Numbered from the stretch's first letter, positions 1-8,907 are shown. The stretch is 35,930 bases of DNA from an uncultured Rhodospirillaceae bacterium (GCA_913044215.1 CAJWOT010000009.1:1-35930); one strand, 5' to 3'. Translations and numbers: made by a program. The notes: generated by a model from the letters alone, not told the origin.

Positions 1-1475
1 ATGACTTGGCCGAGGAAATGCAGCGCACCCGGCAGGTGCAGATCGATGGGCAGGCCGGCTTCGGTGTAGATACGGCCGATATCTTTCAGCATCTCTTGCG
101 TTGTGGTGTTCGCCGAACTTTGGGTCGCGGTCAGGGCTTCGCTGTGAAACTGCGTTCGGTTCTGCACGAAGGCGACCCAGGCGGTCAGGCCGAGTGAGCC
201 GCCGAACTGGCGGCAGAAGTTGATCGTGCCGCCGCCGGCGCTGAGCTTGTCCGCCGGTAGTGACGCCAATGCCGTCTTCATGATGAAGGGGTTGGTGAAA
301 CTCATCCCGAAGCGGCTGATGATGAAATAGAACATGATCAGCAGGAAGGGCGTGTTCACGTCGGCACCGGCCATCGGCGCGGTTCCCGCGGCAAACAGGA
401 ACAGACCGATCAGAATCCCGATATGGGCCGGTATCCGGTCCGCCAGCTTTCCGGTCAAGGGGAGCGCGATGACGATCAGGATGGAGGACGGGAACATCAC
501 CAGGGCGGCGACGATCGGCGTCATGCCCTGGATCAACTGCCCGAAAACGGGCACGCCATAGCCGGTACCGAAATTGCCGATGCCAAAGACGAACGCGATC
601 AGCGCCGTCATGGCGAATTCCTTGTGGCTGAACAGGGAGACATCGATAAGGGTTGGCCGGTCGCGCAATTGCGACCAGATCAGCGCGACGCCGGACCCTA
701 TGCCGATGGTAAACAGGCCCAATATGTAGCTTGAAGTCCAACCTTCGGCATTGCCTTCGGTCAGCCCGGTGATCAGGCAATAGACCATGACGACGAGCAG
801 GATGTAGCCGATCCAGTCGAAGGAACTGCGATCGCGGCTCGGTACGGAGGGCATGAACACCCAGCCCATCAAGGCGGAGACGGCGATCACGGGCAGCGGC
901 GCCCAGAAGATGTAGCGCCAATGGAACAGATCGATGGAAACCCCGCCGACGATCGGACCGACCGCGACAGCCATGAAGACACCCATCGAATAGATCGCCA
1001 TGGCGTAGCCGCGCCGTTCGGCCGGGTAGACCTGAAAGGCGACGACCATGACCAGCGGTTGGATGATGCCGGCGGCCATGCCCTGCAAGACACGGCCCAG
1101 GACGATCAAATTGAAATCATGGCTCACGCCGCCGATGATGCTGCCGACGGTAAAGATCGCCGAGGCGAGCAGGAATCCGCCACGCTGGCCGAATGCGGCA
1201 ACAATCCACGCGTTCAGCAGCTGGCTCGTGACCATCGCGATATTGAACGCGGAGGTCATCAGCTGCGCCTGGTCGAGGCCGACACCGAAGGCACCCATCA
1301 CGTCGGGTACCGCGACGTTCACGATGGTGCCCGAAACCACCATGGTGAAGGAAGCCCCCATGCCCGCGATCATGACCAGAATCCGGTAGCTCTGGCCGTA
1401 CCGGGCGAACAGGTCGTCGATCGATTCGGATTTCGTAAAGATGGGGAAACCTAGCTGACGTCGTAAGGCGTCCAA
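1..1475 (-). CDS. DHA2-family MFS drug/solute exporter (EmrB/QacA type), 3' end cut by window edge
   Basis: Reading the minus strand gives one continuous frame that enters at 1475 and is still open at base 1. It translates to a very hydrophobic protein with several membrane segments. The first begins around residue 31, and the segment ends in VNVAVP, the usual end of TM1 in DHA2 14-TM exporters. Further family-like stretches are QAQLMTSAFNIA and LGRVLQGMAAGIIQPL, the latter resembling antiporter motif C/A regions. The only good start is TTG at 1475; the first in-frame ATG, at 1373, falls inside TM1 (residue 35) and would delete the cytoplasmic N-terminus. An in-frame TGA lies a short distance upstream of the TTG. 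By family it should be a proton-driven exporter of the inner membrane, often paired with an EmrA-type adaptor, but no such partner is visible. It is divergent from ftsB. The substrate is unknown. Confidence 0.85.
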   Translation of the reverse strand, partial: MDALRRQLGFPIFTKSESIDDLFARYGQSYRILVMIAGMGASFTMVVSGTIVNVAVPDVMGAFGVGLDQAQLMTSAFNIAMVTSQLLNAWIVAAFGQRGGFLLASAIFTVGSIIGGVSHDFNLIVLGRVLQGMAAGIIQPLVMVVAFQVYPAERRGYAMAIYSMGVFMAVAVGPIVGGVSIDLFHWRYIFWAPLPVIAVSALMGWVFMPSVPSRDRSSFDWIGYILLVVMVYCLITGLTEGNAEGWTSSYILGLFTIGIGSGVALIWSQLRDRPTLIDVSLFSHKEFAMTALIAFVFGIGNFGTGYGVPVFGQLIQGMTPIVAALVMFPSSILIVIALPLTGKLADRIPAHIGILIGLFLFAAGTAPMAGADVNTPFLLIMFYFIISRFGMSFTNPFIMKTALASLPADKLSAGGGTINFCRQFGGSLGLTAWVAFVQNRTQFHSEALTATQSSANTTTQEMLKDIGRIYTEAGLPIDLHLPGALHFLGQV

Positions 1476-1655
1476 GCTTATCCGCGCGCCGGTCCGTAGA
1501 ACAAGTCATGCGCGGCCGTTCTGGCCGACCCAAGGTCACCCTATATGTGGGGCTGACACCCCGATTTTACCGCAACATATGGGGAACGAATTGCCCATTA
1601 CTCACGGAAATTATTGCCTATTGACACCCGAATCGGGGGGTGATTCGATGGCCGG

Positions 1656-1979
1656 ATGGTTATTGCCGACACCCTTAGACAGTATGCCGGGCAGATCGTG
1701 CGCCCCGTGCTGGGCACGCTGGTCGTCGCCTATATCGCCTTCCATGCGGTTCAAGGCGATCGGGGCTTGTTGGCTTATTTCACTTATAGCCAAGAGGTTA
1801 GCCGTGCGACGGTGACCTTGCAGGATGTGCGTCAGACCCGTGAAAAGCTGGCGCACAGGGTTGCATTACTGCGGCCCGAGAGCCGTGATCTCGACCTGTT
1901 GGAAGAACGGGCCCGGACGACGCTGGACCTTGTACGGGACGATGAATTCATCGTTTTTCTGCCGCCCGTTTCGGAATAG
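1656..1979 (+). CDS. ftsB: FtsB/DivIC-family cell-division protein
   Basis: This 107-residue protein has one N-terminal membrane segment (about residues 15-33, rich in V, L, A) followed by a probable coiled coil (about 45-75) and a short C-terminal tail. This is the size and layout of FtsB/DivIC septum-formation initiators, bitopic proteins that link FtsL and FtsQ in the divisome. Overall similarity in this family is low, so the call rests on architecture plus position: an ftsB-like gene directly before pdhA is common in alphaproteobacteria. The ATG at 1656 is chosen because it keeps a short cytoplasmic tail before the membrane segment; an ATG at 1648 is in another frame. A 179-bp AT-rich gap with its own regulatory signals separates it from pdhA, so the two genes may not always be cotranscribed. 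Confidence 0.8.
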   Translation: MVIADTLRQYAGQIVRPVLGTLVVAYIAFHAVQGDRGLLAYFTYSQEVSRATVTLQDVRQTREKLAHRVALLRPESRDLDLLEERARTTLDLVRDDEFIVFLPPVSE

Positions 1980-2034
1980 TCATCCCCCTCCGGCTTGCGA
2001 AAAGCAGGCTGGAAAAGTCTTAAAAACAACCTTC

Positions 2035-2053
2035 TTAACTAAATTCTAGTTAA
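2035..2053. repeat. TTAA-containing inverted repeat upstream of pdhA
   Basis: The arms TTAACTA (2035-2041) and TAGTTAA (2047-2053) are perfect inverted repeats around AATTC. A further TTAA lies at 2020-2023. The TTAA starts at 2020, 2035 and 2050 are each 15 bases apart, upstream of the CtrA-type box at 2072. The repeat may be a regulator-binding site or a weak end to the ftsB transcript; the sequence alone does not decide. Confidence 0.4.
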
Positions 2054-2071
2054 TTGCTGTTTTTTTATTTT

Positions 2072-2087
2072 TTAACAGTAACTTAAC
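2072..2087 (+). promoter_or_regulatory. CtrA-type box (TTAA-N7-TTAAC) upstream of pdhA
   Basis: TTAA at 2072-2075 is followed by exactly seven bases and then TTAAC at 2083-2087. This matches the consensus for the alphaproteobacterial cell-cycle regulator CtrA. It lies 72 bases before the pdhA ATG in a short AT-rich island within GC-rich DNA. The motif match is direct observation; binding by CtrA is inferred. Confidence 0.55.
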
Positions 2088-2158
2088 CCGCTCTTGCCAA
2101 ACCGTTCCAGGCGGGCTACCTGTGTAATCCGCGAGATGTTTCGAGGGAAGGCGCAGGG

Positions 2159-3187
2159 ATGGCAGTCAAAGCGACGAAATCGAAAAGCAAACGCGCGTCG
2201 AAAGCGGCGAAATCCAACCTCCAAGCCTCCGGCGAGGAACTCCTGCAATATTATCGCGAAATGCTGATGATCCGGCGTTTCGAAGAGAAGGCCGGCCAGC
2301 TATACGGCATGGGCCTGATTGGCGGTTTTTGCCATCTCTATATCGGGCAGGAAGCTGTTGTCGTCGGGATGCAGGCGGCGATTACGCCGGACGACGCGGT
2401 CATCACGAGCTACCGTGATCACGGCCATATGCTGGCCTGTGGGATGGATCCGCGCGGCGTGATGGCAGAGCTGACCGGCCGGGCCGGCGGGTATTCGCAC
2501 GGCAAGGGCGGATCGATGCACATGTTCTCCAAGGAGAAGAACTTCTATGGGGGGCACGGTATCGTCGCGGCGCAAGTGCCGCTTGGGACCGGCATCGCTT
2601 TCGCGCAGAAATACAACAAGACCAAGAATTGCTGCCTGACCTATTTCGGCGACGGCGCCATTAACCAGGGTCAGGTTTACGAATCCATGAACATGGCGGC
2701 GCTCTGGTCGTTGCCGGTCATCTATGTAATTGAAAACAATAAATACGCCATGGGCACCAGTCAGGAGCGCGCCTCCGCTGGCACCGAGCTGTACATGCGC
2801 GGCACCGCATACGGCATTCCGGGCGAACAGGTCGATGGTATGGATGTGGTCGCCGTGCGCGCGGCGGCCGAAATGGCCGTGCAGCATTGCCGCGACGGCA
2901 AGGGACCGTTTGTCCTGGAAATGATGACCTATCGGTATCGCGGCCACTCCATGTCCGATCCGGCGAAATACCGCGCCCGCGAAGAAGTGCAGAAAGTGCG
3001 CAGCGAACGGGACCCGATCGATTTCGTGCGGCAATTGTTGCTCGACGGCGATCACACCGATGAAGCGGCCCTCAAACAGATGGACCGTGAGGTGAAGGAT
3101 ATCGTGTCGGATGCCGCGGAATTCGCGCAGAACAGCCCGGAACCGGATCCATCCGAACTGTGGACCGACATTCTGGTAGACGCCTAG
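2159..3187 (+). CDS. pdhA: Pyruvate dehydrogenase E1 component, alpha subunit
   Basis: The 342-residue product is the alpha chain of the thiamine-diphosphate-dependent E1 of the pyruvate dehydrogenase complex. With PdhB it decarboxylates pyruvate and passes the acetyl group to lipoyl domains. The family signature is clear: a Lys/Ser-rich N-terminal tail, MIRRFEEKAGQLYG, the GHGIVAAQVPLGTG stretch, and the TPP-binding motif running from GDGAINQG to ENN. The phosphorylation-loop-like segment YRYRGHSMSDP is also present. Length is normal for the alpha/beta-type (not AceE-type) E1. The ATG at 2159 follows a GAGGGAAG-type ribosome site. It is the first gene of pdhA-pdhB-pdhC-lpdA-lipA, with 42 bases before pdhB. 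The CtrA-type box at 2072-2087 lies in its leader. Confidence 0.97.
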   Translation: MAVKATKSKSKRASKAAKSNLQASGEELLQYYREMLMIRRFEEKAGQLYGMGLIGGFCHLYIGQEAVVVGMQAAITPDDAVITSYRDHGHMLACGMDPRGVMAELTGRAGGYSHGKGGSMHMFSKEKNFYGGHGIVAAQVPLGTGIAFAQKYNKTKNCCLTYFGDGAINQGQVYESMNMAALWSLPVIYVIENNKYAMGTSQERASAGTELYMRGTAYGIPGEQVDGMDVVAVRAAAEMAVQHCRDGKGPFVLEMMTYRYRGHSMSDPAKYRAREEVQKVRSERDPIDFVRQLLLDGDHTDEAALKQMDREVKDIVSDAAEFAQNSPEPDPSELWTDILVDA

Positions 3188-3229
3188 GACGCCGGCTTTA
3201 GACGCGGCGCGTAGAAGAGGGGAGACTGC

Positions 3230-4597
3230 ATGCCCATCCAGGTATTGATGCCGGCACTGTCGCCGACCATGACCGAGGGCACACTGGCGAAGTGGCTCAA
3301 ATCGGAAGGCGATGAGGTCAGCTCCGGCGACGTCATCGCGGAGATCGAGACCGATAAGGCGACCATGGAGGTCGAGGTGGTCGATGACGGGGTGATCGGC
3401 AAGCTGCTGGTCGCCGAGGGGACGGAGGGGGTCGCGGTCAATTCGCCGATCGCCGTCCTGTTGGCGGATGGTGAGGATGCCTCCGCCGCGGATGCGGTGG
3501 CGGCCCCGGCGCCGGCTGCGTCCGAAGTGCCTGCGTCTGCTGAAGCGGCCGCGCCAGCCGCCGCGCCGCCACCGGCGCAGAGCGTGGCGGCCGAGCCGGA
3601 TTGGACGGGACCGACCGTCACGATGACCCTGCGCGAAGCGTTGCGGGACGGTATGGCCGAAGAAATGCGCCGGGATGACAGCGTGTTCCTGATCGGCGAG
3701 GAAGTCGCGCAGTATGAGGGCGCGTACAAGGTCAGCCAGGGACTGCTGGAGGAATTCGGCGACGAGCGGGTCATTGACACGCCGATCACCGAGCACGGCT
3801 TCACCGGGCTGGCGGTTGGCGCCGGTTTCATGGGGCTGCGGCCCGTGGTCGAGTTCATGACGTTCAATTTCGCCATGCAGGCGATCGACCACATCATCAA
3901 TTCCGCCGCCAAGACCCTTTACATGTCCGGTGGCCAGATGGGATGCCCGATCGTCTTCCGGGGACCGAACGGCGCGGCTTCCCGGGTCGGCGCACAGCAT
4001 TCGCAGTGCTACGCCAGCTGGTACGCCCACTGTCCCGGCCTCAAAGTGATCTCGCCATTCTCGGCGGCGGATGCCAAAGGCTTGCTGAAAGCGGCCATTC
4101 GCGACCCGAATCCGGTGATTTTCCTGGAGAACGAGCTGATCTACGGTGAGAGCTTCGACGTGCCGGACGATGCCGACTACACCGTGCCGATCGGCAAGGC
4201 GAAGGTATTGCGCGAGGGCGACGATGTGACTTTGATCGCGCATTCGATCATGGTCGGCCGCACGCTTCAGGCTGCCGAGGTGTTGGCTGCCGACGGGCTC
4301 AATGCGGAAGTTATCGATTTGCGGACCATCCGCCCGCTCGACATCGAGACGATCATTGAATCGGTGAAGAAGACCAATCGCGTCGTCTCGTGCGAAGAAG
4401 GATGGCCTTTCGCGGGGATCGGCTCGGAAATTGCCATGGTCGTGATGGAAAATGCGTTCGATTGGCTCGATGCGCCGGTTGGACGCGTCGCTGGCTTGGA
4501 CGTTCCGATGCCCTATGCCGCCAATCTCGAAAAAGCCGCGTTGCCGCAAGTCGAGCATATCGTCGATGCGGCCAAAGCGGCCTGTTACCGGACCTGA
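3230..4597 (+). CDS. pdhB: Pyruvate dehydrogenase E1 component, beta subunit, with N-terminal lipoyl domain
   Basis: The 455-residue protein has three parts. Residues 1-80 are a complete lipoyl domain with the modifiable lysine K43 in ETDKATMEV. An Ala/Pro-rich linker covers about 85-125. The rest is a transketolase-like beta subunit ([19 protein letters not shown], then EHGFTG, then EFMTFNF) ending in the C-terminal domain that holds DLRTIRPLD. It forms the E1 heterotetramer with PdhA. A lipoyl domain on E1 beta is a known feature of many alphaproteobacterial complexes and explains the length above the usual 325-330 residues. Its lipoyl domain is almost identical over the first 20 residues to that of PdhC, so the two may have arisen by duplication or be kept alike by gene conversion. 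It ends 34 bases before pdhC. Confidence 0.97.
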   Translation: MPIQVLMPALSPTMTEGTLAKWLKSEGDEVSSGDVIAEIETDKATMEVEVVDDGVIGKLLVAEGTEGVAVNSPIAVLLADGEDASAADAVAAPAPAASEVPASAEAAAPAAAPPPAQSVAAEPDWTGPTVTMTLREALRDGMAEEMRRDDSVFLIGEEVAQYEGAYKVSQGLLEEFGDERVIDTPITEHGFTGLAVGAGFMGLRPVVEFMTFNFAMQAIDHIINSAAKTLYMSGGQMGCPIVFRGPNGAASRVGAQHSQCYASWYAHCPGLKVISPFSAADAKGLLKAAIRDPNPVIFLENELIYGESFDVPDDADYTVPIGKAKVLREGDDVTLIAHSIMVGRTLQAAEVLAADGLNAEVIDLRTIRPLDIETIIESVKKTNRVVSCEEGWPFAGIGSEIAMVVMENAFDWLDAPVGRVAGLDVPMPYAANLEKAALPQVEHIVDAAKAACYRT

Positions 4598-4631
4598 GAC
4601 GCGCATATCGCGTCACGGAGGGGGATAAACC

Positions 4632-5912
4632 ATGCCGATTCAGATCTTGATGCCAGCCCTGTCGCCGACAATGACCGAGGGGACCTTGGCCAAATGGCTC
4701 GTCAATGAGGGCGATGACGTCAACGCCGGCGATGTGATTGCCGAGATCGAAACCGACAAGGCGACGATGGAGGTCGAAGCCGTCGAGGAAGGCAAGGTCG
4801 GTAAGATCGTCGTTCAGGAGGGCACGGAAGGCGTTGCGGTCAACGCGCTCATCGCATTACTTTTGGAGGATGGCGAAGATGCGGGCGCGCTCGAAGGCGC
4901 GGCGGAAGCGGCGCCCGCAGCACCGGCGCCTGCCGGAGCGGTACCCGAAGCGCCCGCCGCACCGGCGCCAGCACCCGAAGCAACGGCACCGGCGCCCGCC
5001 GCACCGGCGGCATCCAGCGGCGATCGTATCTTTGCCAGCCCGCTGGCGCGTCGCATGGCGCAACAGGCGGGCCTGGATATCGCGATGGTCACGGGATCGG
5101 GGCCGAATGGGCGTATCGTCAAACGCGACATCGAGGCGGCGCTTGCCGCCGGGGTTTCCGCCACAGCGGCGCCGGAACCAGCGGCTGCCCCCGCTGCGGC
5201 GCCCGCACCGATGCCGGAAGGTGTCGAACCGACGTTCGATTTCGAGCCGGCCAACAATATGCGCAAAGTTATCGCTCAGCGACTGACCGAGTCGAAACAG
5301 ACCGTTCCGCATTTCTATCTTACGGTGGATTGTGAGATCGATACGCTTCTGGCGTTGCGCAAAGACTTGAACGCCCGGTCCGACGACTACAAGATTTCGG
5401 TCAATGATTTGATCATCAAGGCTTGCGGGGTGGCCCTGCGGCGTGTACCGGCGGCCAATGCGTCCTGGACCGGCGACGGCATCAAGCGCTACCACACCGC
5501 GGATATCTCGGTGGCCGTCGCGATTGATGGCGGCCTGATTACCCCGGTAATCCGCGATGCCGGCGGCAAGGGGCTGGAGGCGATCTCCAGCGAGATGAAG
5601 GATCTGGCCTTGCGTGCCCGAGAGGGCAAGCTGATGCCGGAAGAGTATCAGGGCGGCACCTTCAGCATCTCCAATCTCGGCATGTTCGGGATCAAGCAGT
5701 TCGATGCGGTCATCAACCCGCCGCAGGGCGCGATCATGGCCGTTGGCGCCGGTGAACAGCAGCCCGTCGTTCGCAATGGCGCGCTCGCCGTGGCGACGGT
5801 GATGTCGGTGACCCTGTCGGTCGATCATCGTGTCGTCGATGGCGCCGTCGGGGCCGAGTTGCTCGCTGCCTTCAAGAAACTCATCGAAGATCCGATGACG
5901 ATGCTGCTCTAG
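4632..5912 (+). CDS. pdhC: Pyruvate dehydrogenase E2, dihydrolipoyllysine acetyltransferase
   Basis: The 426-residue E2 core enzyme transfers the acetyl group from the lipoyl arm to CoA. Domains in order: one lipoyl domain (residues 1-80, K43 in ETDKATMEV), an Ala/Pro linker (about 90-130), a peripheral-subunit-binding domain (about 134-170, SPLARRMAQQAGLD and GRIVKRDIE), a second Ala/Pro linker, and the catalytic domain from about 200. The active-site motif DHRVVDGAVGAE is close to the C-terminus, which ends in the usual hydrophobic MTMLL. The single lipoyl domain is supplemented by the one on PdhB. It sits 34 bases after pdhB and 30 before lpdA. The start at 4632 is fixed by alignment with the lipoyl domain of PdhB. 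Confidence 0.97.
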   Translation: MPIQILMPALSPTMTEGTLAKWLVNEGDDVNAGDVIAEIETDKATMEVEAVEEGKVGKIVVQEGTEGVAVNALIALLLEDGEDAGALEGAAEAAPAAPAPAGAVPEAPAAPAPAPEATAPAPAAPAASSGDRIFASPLARRMAQQAGLDIAMVTGSGPNGRIVKRDIEAALAAGVSATAAPEPAAAPAAAPAPMPEGVEPTFDFEPANNMRKVIAQRLTESKQTVPHFYLTVDCEIDTLLALRKDLNARSDDYKISVNDLIIKACGVALRRVPAANASWTGDGIKRYHTADISVAVAIDGGLITPVIRDAGGKGLEAISSEMKDLALRAREGKLMPEEYQGGTFSISNLGMFGIKQFDAVINPPQGAIMAVGAGEQQPVVRNGALAVATVMSVTLSVDHRVVDGAVGAELLAAFKKLIEDPMTMLL

Positions 5913-5942
5913 CAGCCATCTGCCTGAAAATAGGGGAAAATC

Positions 5943-7355
5943 ATGGCCGATACCAGTTTCGACGTCATCGTCGTCGGGGGCGGTCCCGGTGGCTATGTCA
6001 CCGCGATCCGCGCTGCGCAGCTGGGGATGAAAACCGCCTTGGTCGAGCGCGAGCATCTCGGCGGAATCTGTCTCAACTGGGGCTGCATTCCGACCAAGGC
6101 GCTGTTGCGGACGTCGGAGATTTATCACTACGCCACCCATGCTGAGCAGTTCGGTCTCAAGGTGCAGGGCGCTTCCGTCGATCTGGCAGCGGTCGTCAAG
6201 CGCTCGCGGAAGATCGCAGCGCAGCTCAATGGCGGCGTCGGCCATCTGCTGAAAAAGAACAAGGTGGCGGTGTTCGATGGTGCCGGGAAGCTCGACGGCG
6301 GCAGCGCCGGTGCGCGCAAGTTGAAGGTCGAAAAGGATGGTAAGGCGGTCGCCGGTCTGGTCGCCAAGCACATCGTGCTGGCCACCGGCGCGCGGGCCCG
6401 CTCCCTGCCGGGGCTGGAGCCCGACGGCAAATTGGTTTGGACCTACAAGGAAGCGATGGTCCCGGAAACCATGCCGAAATCGTTGCTCGTCGTCGGTTCC
6501 GGCGCGATCGGGATGGAATTTGCGAGCTTTTACAACGACCTTGGCGCCGACGTGACGGTCGTCGAGGTGATGGACCGGATCCTGCCGGTCGAAGACGAAG
6601 AGATCGCGGCATTTGCGCATAAGCAGTTCGAGAAACAGGGCATGACGATCCATGCCGGCGCGCAAGTCACCAAGCTGGACCGCGCCGCGAACAGTGTTAC
6701 GGCGACGATCGAAGCCGGCGGCAAATCGAGCCAGATCACCGTCGACCGTGTCATTTTGGCTGTCGGTATCGTCGGCAATGTCGAGGATTTGGGTCTCGAA
6801 GGCACCAAGGTGAAGGTCGACCGTACCCATATCGAGGTCGATCACTGGGCGCAGACGGGCGAGCTGGGCATCTACGCCATTGGCGACGTCGCTGGGCCGC
6901 CCTGGCTTGCGCATAAGGCAAGTCATGAAGGCGTTGTCTGCGTCGAGAAGATCGCCGGCTATGACGGCGTGCATCCGTTCGAAACCAGCAATATTCCAGG
7001 CTGTACCTATTGCCGGCCGCAGATCGCCAGCGTCGGCCTGACCGAAGCGGCGGCGAAAGAGCAGGGGCACAAGGTCAAGGTCGGCCGCTTCCCCTTCATC
7101 GGCAACGGCAAGGCGATTGCGCTGGGCGAACCGGAAGGCATTATCAAGACGGTATTCGATGAGAAGACCGGTGAATTGCTGGGCGCACACATGGTCGGTG
7201 CTGAGGTCACGGAGCTGATCCAGGGCTATGTCGTCGCCCGCACCTTGGAGACGACCGAGCATGAGCTCATGCACACCATCTTCCCGCACCCGACCCTGTC
7301 GGAGATGATGCACGAGTCGGTCCTTGACGCCTACGGCAAGGTTATCCATTTCTAG
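5943..7355 (+). CDS. lpdA: Dihydrolipoyl dehydrogenase (E3)
   Basis: The 470-residue flavoprotein re-oxidises dihydrolipoyl groups of the complex and passes electrons to NAD+. The N-terminal FAD-binding motif is GGGPGGYV. The redox-active disulfide lies in GGICLNWGCIPTKALL (two Cys four residues apart). The NAD-binding fold shows VVGSGAIGMEF, the second FAD motif is IYAIGDVAG, and the C-terminal catalytic His-Glu pair is in IFPHPTLSE. Length and motif order are standard. Placement after pdhC makes it the E3 dedicated to PDH, though it could also serve other 2-oxo acid complexes. An ATG at 5943 follows an AGGGGAA ribosome site. lipA starts only 3 bases after its stop, so translation of the two is probably coupled. 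Confidence 0.97.
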   Translation: MADTSFDVIVVGGGPGGYVTAIRAAQLGMKTALVEREHLGGICLNWGCIPTKALLRTSEIYHYATHAEQFGLKVQGASVDLAAVVKRSRKIAAQLNGGVGHLLKKNKVAVFDGAGKLDGGSAGARKLKVEKDGKAVAGLVAKHIVLATGARARSLPGLEPDGKLVWTYKEAMVPETMPKSLLVVGSGAIGMEFASFYNDLGADVTVVEVMDRILPVEDEEIAAFAHKQFEKQGMTIHAGAQVTKLDRAANSVTATIEAGGKSSQITVDRVILAVGIVGNVEDLGLEGTKVKVDRTHIEVDHWAQTGELGIYAIGDVAGPPWLAHKASHEGVVCVEKIAGYDGVHPFETSNIPGCTYCRPQIASVGLTEAAAKEQGHKVKVGRFPFIGNGKAIALGEPEGIIKTVFDEKTGELLGAHMVGAEVTELIQGYVVARTLETTEHELMHTIFPHPTLSEMMHESVLDAYGKVIHF

Positions 7356-7358
7356 GGT

Positions 7359-8321
7359 ATGAACACGACCGTCAAAGCCGCCGCGCTGCGCCATCCGGAA
7401 AAGCGCAACCGGCCGGACAACCCGATCCAGCGCAAGCCGGCCTGGATCCGGGTCAAGGCGCCGACATCGCCGGTCTATCGCGAGACGCGCGACATCGTGC
7501 GCGAGAACGGCCTCCACACCGTCTGCGAGGAGGCTGGATGCCCCAATATCGGTGAGTGCTGGGCCAAGAAGCACGCGACCTTCATGATCATGGGCGACAC
7601 CTGTACGCGCGCCTGCGCCTTCTGCAACGTCGCGACCGGCACGCCGATGCCGCTCGATCCCATGGAGCCGGTCAATATCGGCAGCGCGGCGGCGAAGCTC
7701 GGGCTGGAACACATCGTCATCACCTCGGTCGACCGGGACGATCTGGACGATGGCGGGGCCGCGCATTTCGCCGAGGTGATCGCCCGGATACGGGAATTCG
7801 CGCCGGGTACGACGGTGGAAATCCTGACGCCCGACTTCAAGGACAAGCCGGGGGCGCCGGAAGTCGTGGCCGAGGCCAAGCCGGATGTCTTCAACCACAA
7901 TCTGGAAACCGTGCCGCGGCTCTATCCGACGATCCGCCCGGGCGCGCGGTATTTCACCAGCTTGGAACTGCTGCACCGGGCCAAGAAACTCGACCCGAAC
8001 GTCTTCACCAAATCGGGCCTGATGGTCGGGCTCGGCGAGAGCCGAGAGGAAGTGCATCAGGTGATGGACGATCTGCGCGCGGCCGATGTGGACTTCCTGA
8101 CCATCGGACAGTATCTGCAGCCAACGCCGAAACACGCGGCGATCGATCGATTCGTCACGCCGGAGGAGTTCGAGGCCTACGCGTCGGCGGCGCGCGGGAA
8201 GGGGTTCCTGATGGTGGCGGCGACGCCGCTGACGCGATCCTCCTACCACGCGGATGCCGATTTCGCGCGGCTGCGCGACGCGCGGGCCGCGCTGACCGGC
8301 CGTGCGGCGAAGGCCCGGTAG
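7359..8321 (+). CDS. lipA: Lipoyl synthase (radical SAM)
   Basis: The 320-residue enzyme inserts two sulfurs into octanoyl groups on lipoyl domains. Both iron-sulfur cluster signatures are present: the auxiliary-cluster motif in [12 protein letters not shown] and the radical-SAM CxxxCxxC motif in CTRACAFC. The C-terminal RSSY motif, which supplies the serine ligand, is present in LTRSSYHAD. Other family marks are [13 protein letters not shown] and [10 protein letters not shown]. It follows lpdA by 3 bases, so lipoyl synthesis is made together with the two lipoyl-bearing subunits it serves. LipB is not in the window. The N-terminal 30 residues are Arg/Pro-rich, as in many alphaproteobacterial LipA proteins. 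Confidence 0.97.
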   Translation: MNTTVKAAALRHPEKRNRPDNPIQRKPAWIRVKAPTSPVYRETRDIVRENGLHTVCEEAGCPNIGECWAKKHATFMIMGDTCTRACAFCNVATGTPMPLDPMEPVNIGSAAAKLGLEHIVITSVDRDDLDDGGAAHFAEVIARIREFAPGTTVEILTPDFKDKPGAPEVVAEAKPDVFNHNLETVPRLYPTIRPGARYFTSLELLHRAKKLDPNVFTKSGLMVGLGESREEVHQVMDDLRAADVDFLTIGQYLQPTPKHAAIDRFVTPEEFEAYASAARGKGFLMVAATPLTRSSYHADADFARLRDARAALTGRAAKAR

Positions 8322-8329
8322 AGCGCCTC

Positions 8330-8779
8330 GTGCCGACCCACGCCGAGAAGAAGGTTCTGCCGCACAGGCCGGAACAGATGTTCGACCTGGTGGCCGATGT
8401 GGGGCGCTATCCGGAGTTCCTGCCCTGGTGCGTCGGCGCCCGCATTCGCTCTCGGACCGATACGTTGCTGATCGCTGATTTGATCATCGGTTTCAAGGGG
8501 ATACGGGAAAGTTTTACGAGTCGCGTTGCGCTCGACCGGGAGGCCATGACCATTGATGTCACATATCAAGATGGCCCGTTTAAACATCTGAGTAACAACT
8601 GGAAATTTGGAAACGCGGAGGCCGATCAATGCGCGCTCGACTTCTATGTCGATTTCGAGTTCAAATCGCGCATCCTGCAGAAGATGATCGAGATGCTTTT
8701 CAGCGAAGCGGTGCGCCGAATGGTCAACGCCTTCGAGCAGCGGGCCGCCCAGCTTTACGGCCGCCCGGCGCTATCCTGA
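8330..8779 (+). CDS. ratA: RatA/COQ10-like START-domain protein
   Basis: About 149 residues from a GTG at 8330. The sequence is that of a small START/SRPBCC (polyketide-cyclase-like) protein: MFDLVADVGRYPEFLPWCVGARI near the N-terminus, DLIIGFKGIRESFTSRV in the middle, and a C-terminal helix with MIEMLFSEAVRRMVNAFEQRA. E. coli RatA is described as a ribosome-association toxin, whereas mitochondrial COQ10 binds ubiquinone. In alphaproteobacteria this gene commonly follows lipA, and a lipid/quinone-binding role is at least as likely as toxicity. The frame is open far upstream because it overlaps lipA; GTG 8330, 8 bases after the lipA stop, is the first start that gives a normal length. It is the last gene of the PDH operon. 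Confidence 0.85.
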   Translation: MPTHAEKKVLPHRPEQMFDLVADVGRYPEFLPWCVGARIRSRTDTLLIADLIIGFKGIRESFTSRVALDREAMTIDVTYQDGPFKHLSNNWKFGNAEADQCALDFYVDFEFKSRILQKMIEMLFSEAVRRMVNAFEQRAAQLYGRPALS

Positions 8780-8892
8780 CCCGCAAACTACGAATGCAGG
8801 CGGCAGCGGCTGAAAATTTTCGGGTGTAAAACAAACCCTAGCACTGGTCGGTTCCGCCCAAGCGTCTACGAGATATGGGCAGTCTTCGGGCC

Positions 8893-8907
8893 TTGTCACC
8901 GTGACAA
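8893..8907. promoter_or_regulatory. Perfect palindrome TTGTCAC-C-GTGACAA, candidate operator
   Basis: Seven-base arms flank a single C. The site lies between ratA and the XRE-regulator gene, about 50 bases before the GTG at 8956. A symmetric site of this size is typical for a dimeric repressor. The neighbouring XRE protein is the obvious candidate binder, but this is inference. Confidence 0.5.

Noticed and set aside
921-1454. A 177-codon plus-strand open frame rich in Asp, His and Arg
   Set aside because: It is antisense to the MFS gene, whose hydrophobic translation is convincing.
1543-1580. ATATGT/ACATAT inverted repeat with GGGG-CCCC inside, as an operator for the MFS gene
   Set aside because: Arms are short and 26 bases apart; likely chance.
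2054-2077. T-rich stretch with CTGTT/AACAG arms as an ftsB terminator
   Set aside because: The stem is only about five base pairs and AT-rich, too weak for a rho-independent terminator; the TTAA spacing is a better explanation.
2300-4606. A 768-codon minus-strand open frame across pdhA and pdhB
   Set aside because: Same reason: opposite strand of certain genes, no recognisable domain.
4857-8249. A 1130-codon open frame on the minus strand across pdhC, lpdA and lipA
   Set aside because: It lies opposite three certain genes and its composition (rich in Arg, His, Asp) is that of an antisense shadow in GC-rich DNA.
7556-8329. Upstream in-frame extension of ratA through lipA
   Set aside because: The added part overlaps lipA out of frame and is not protein-like; GTG 8330 gives the normal RatA length.
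8330-8779. ratA as part of a toxin-antitoxin pair
   Set aside because: No antitoxin gene is adjacent, and the position after lipA is that of the COQ10-like housekeeping gene.
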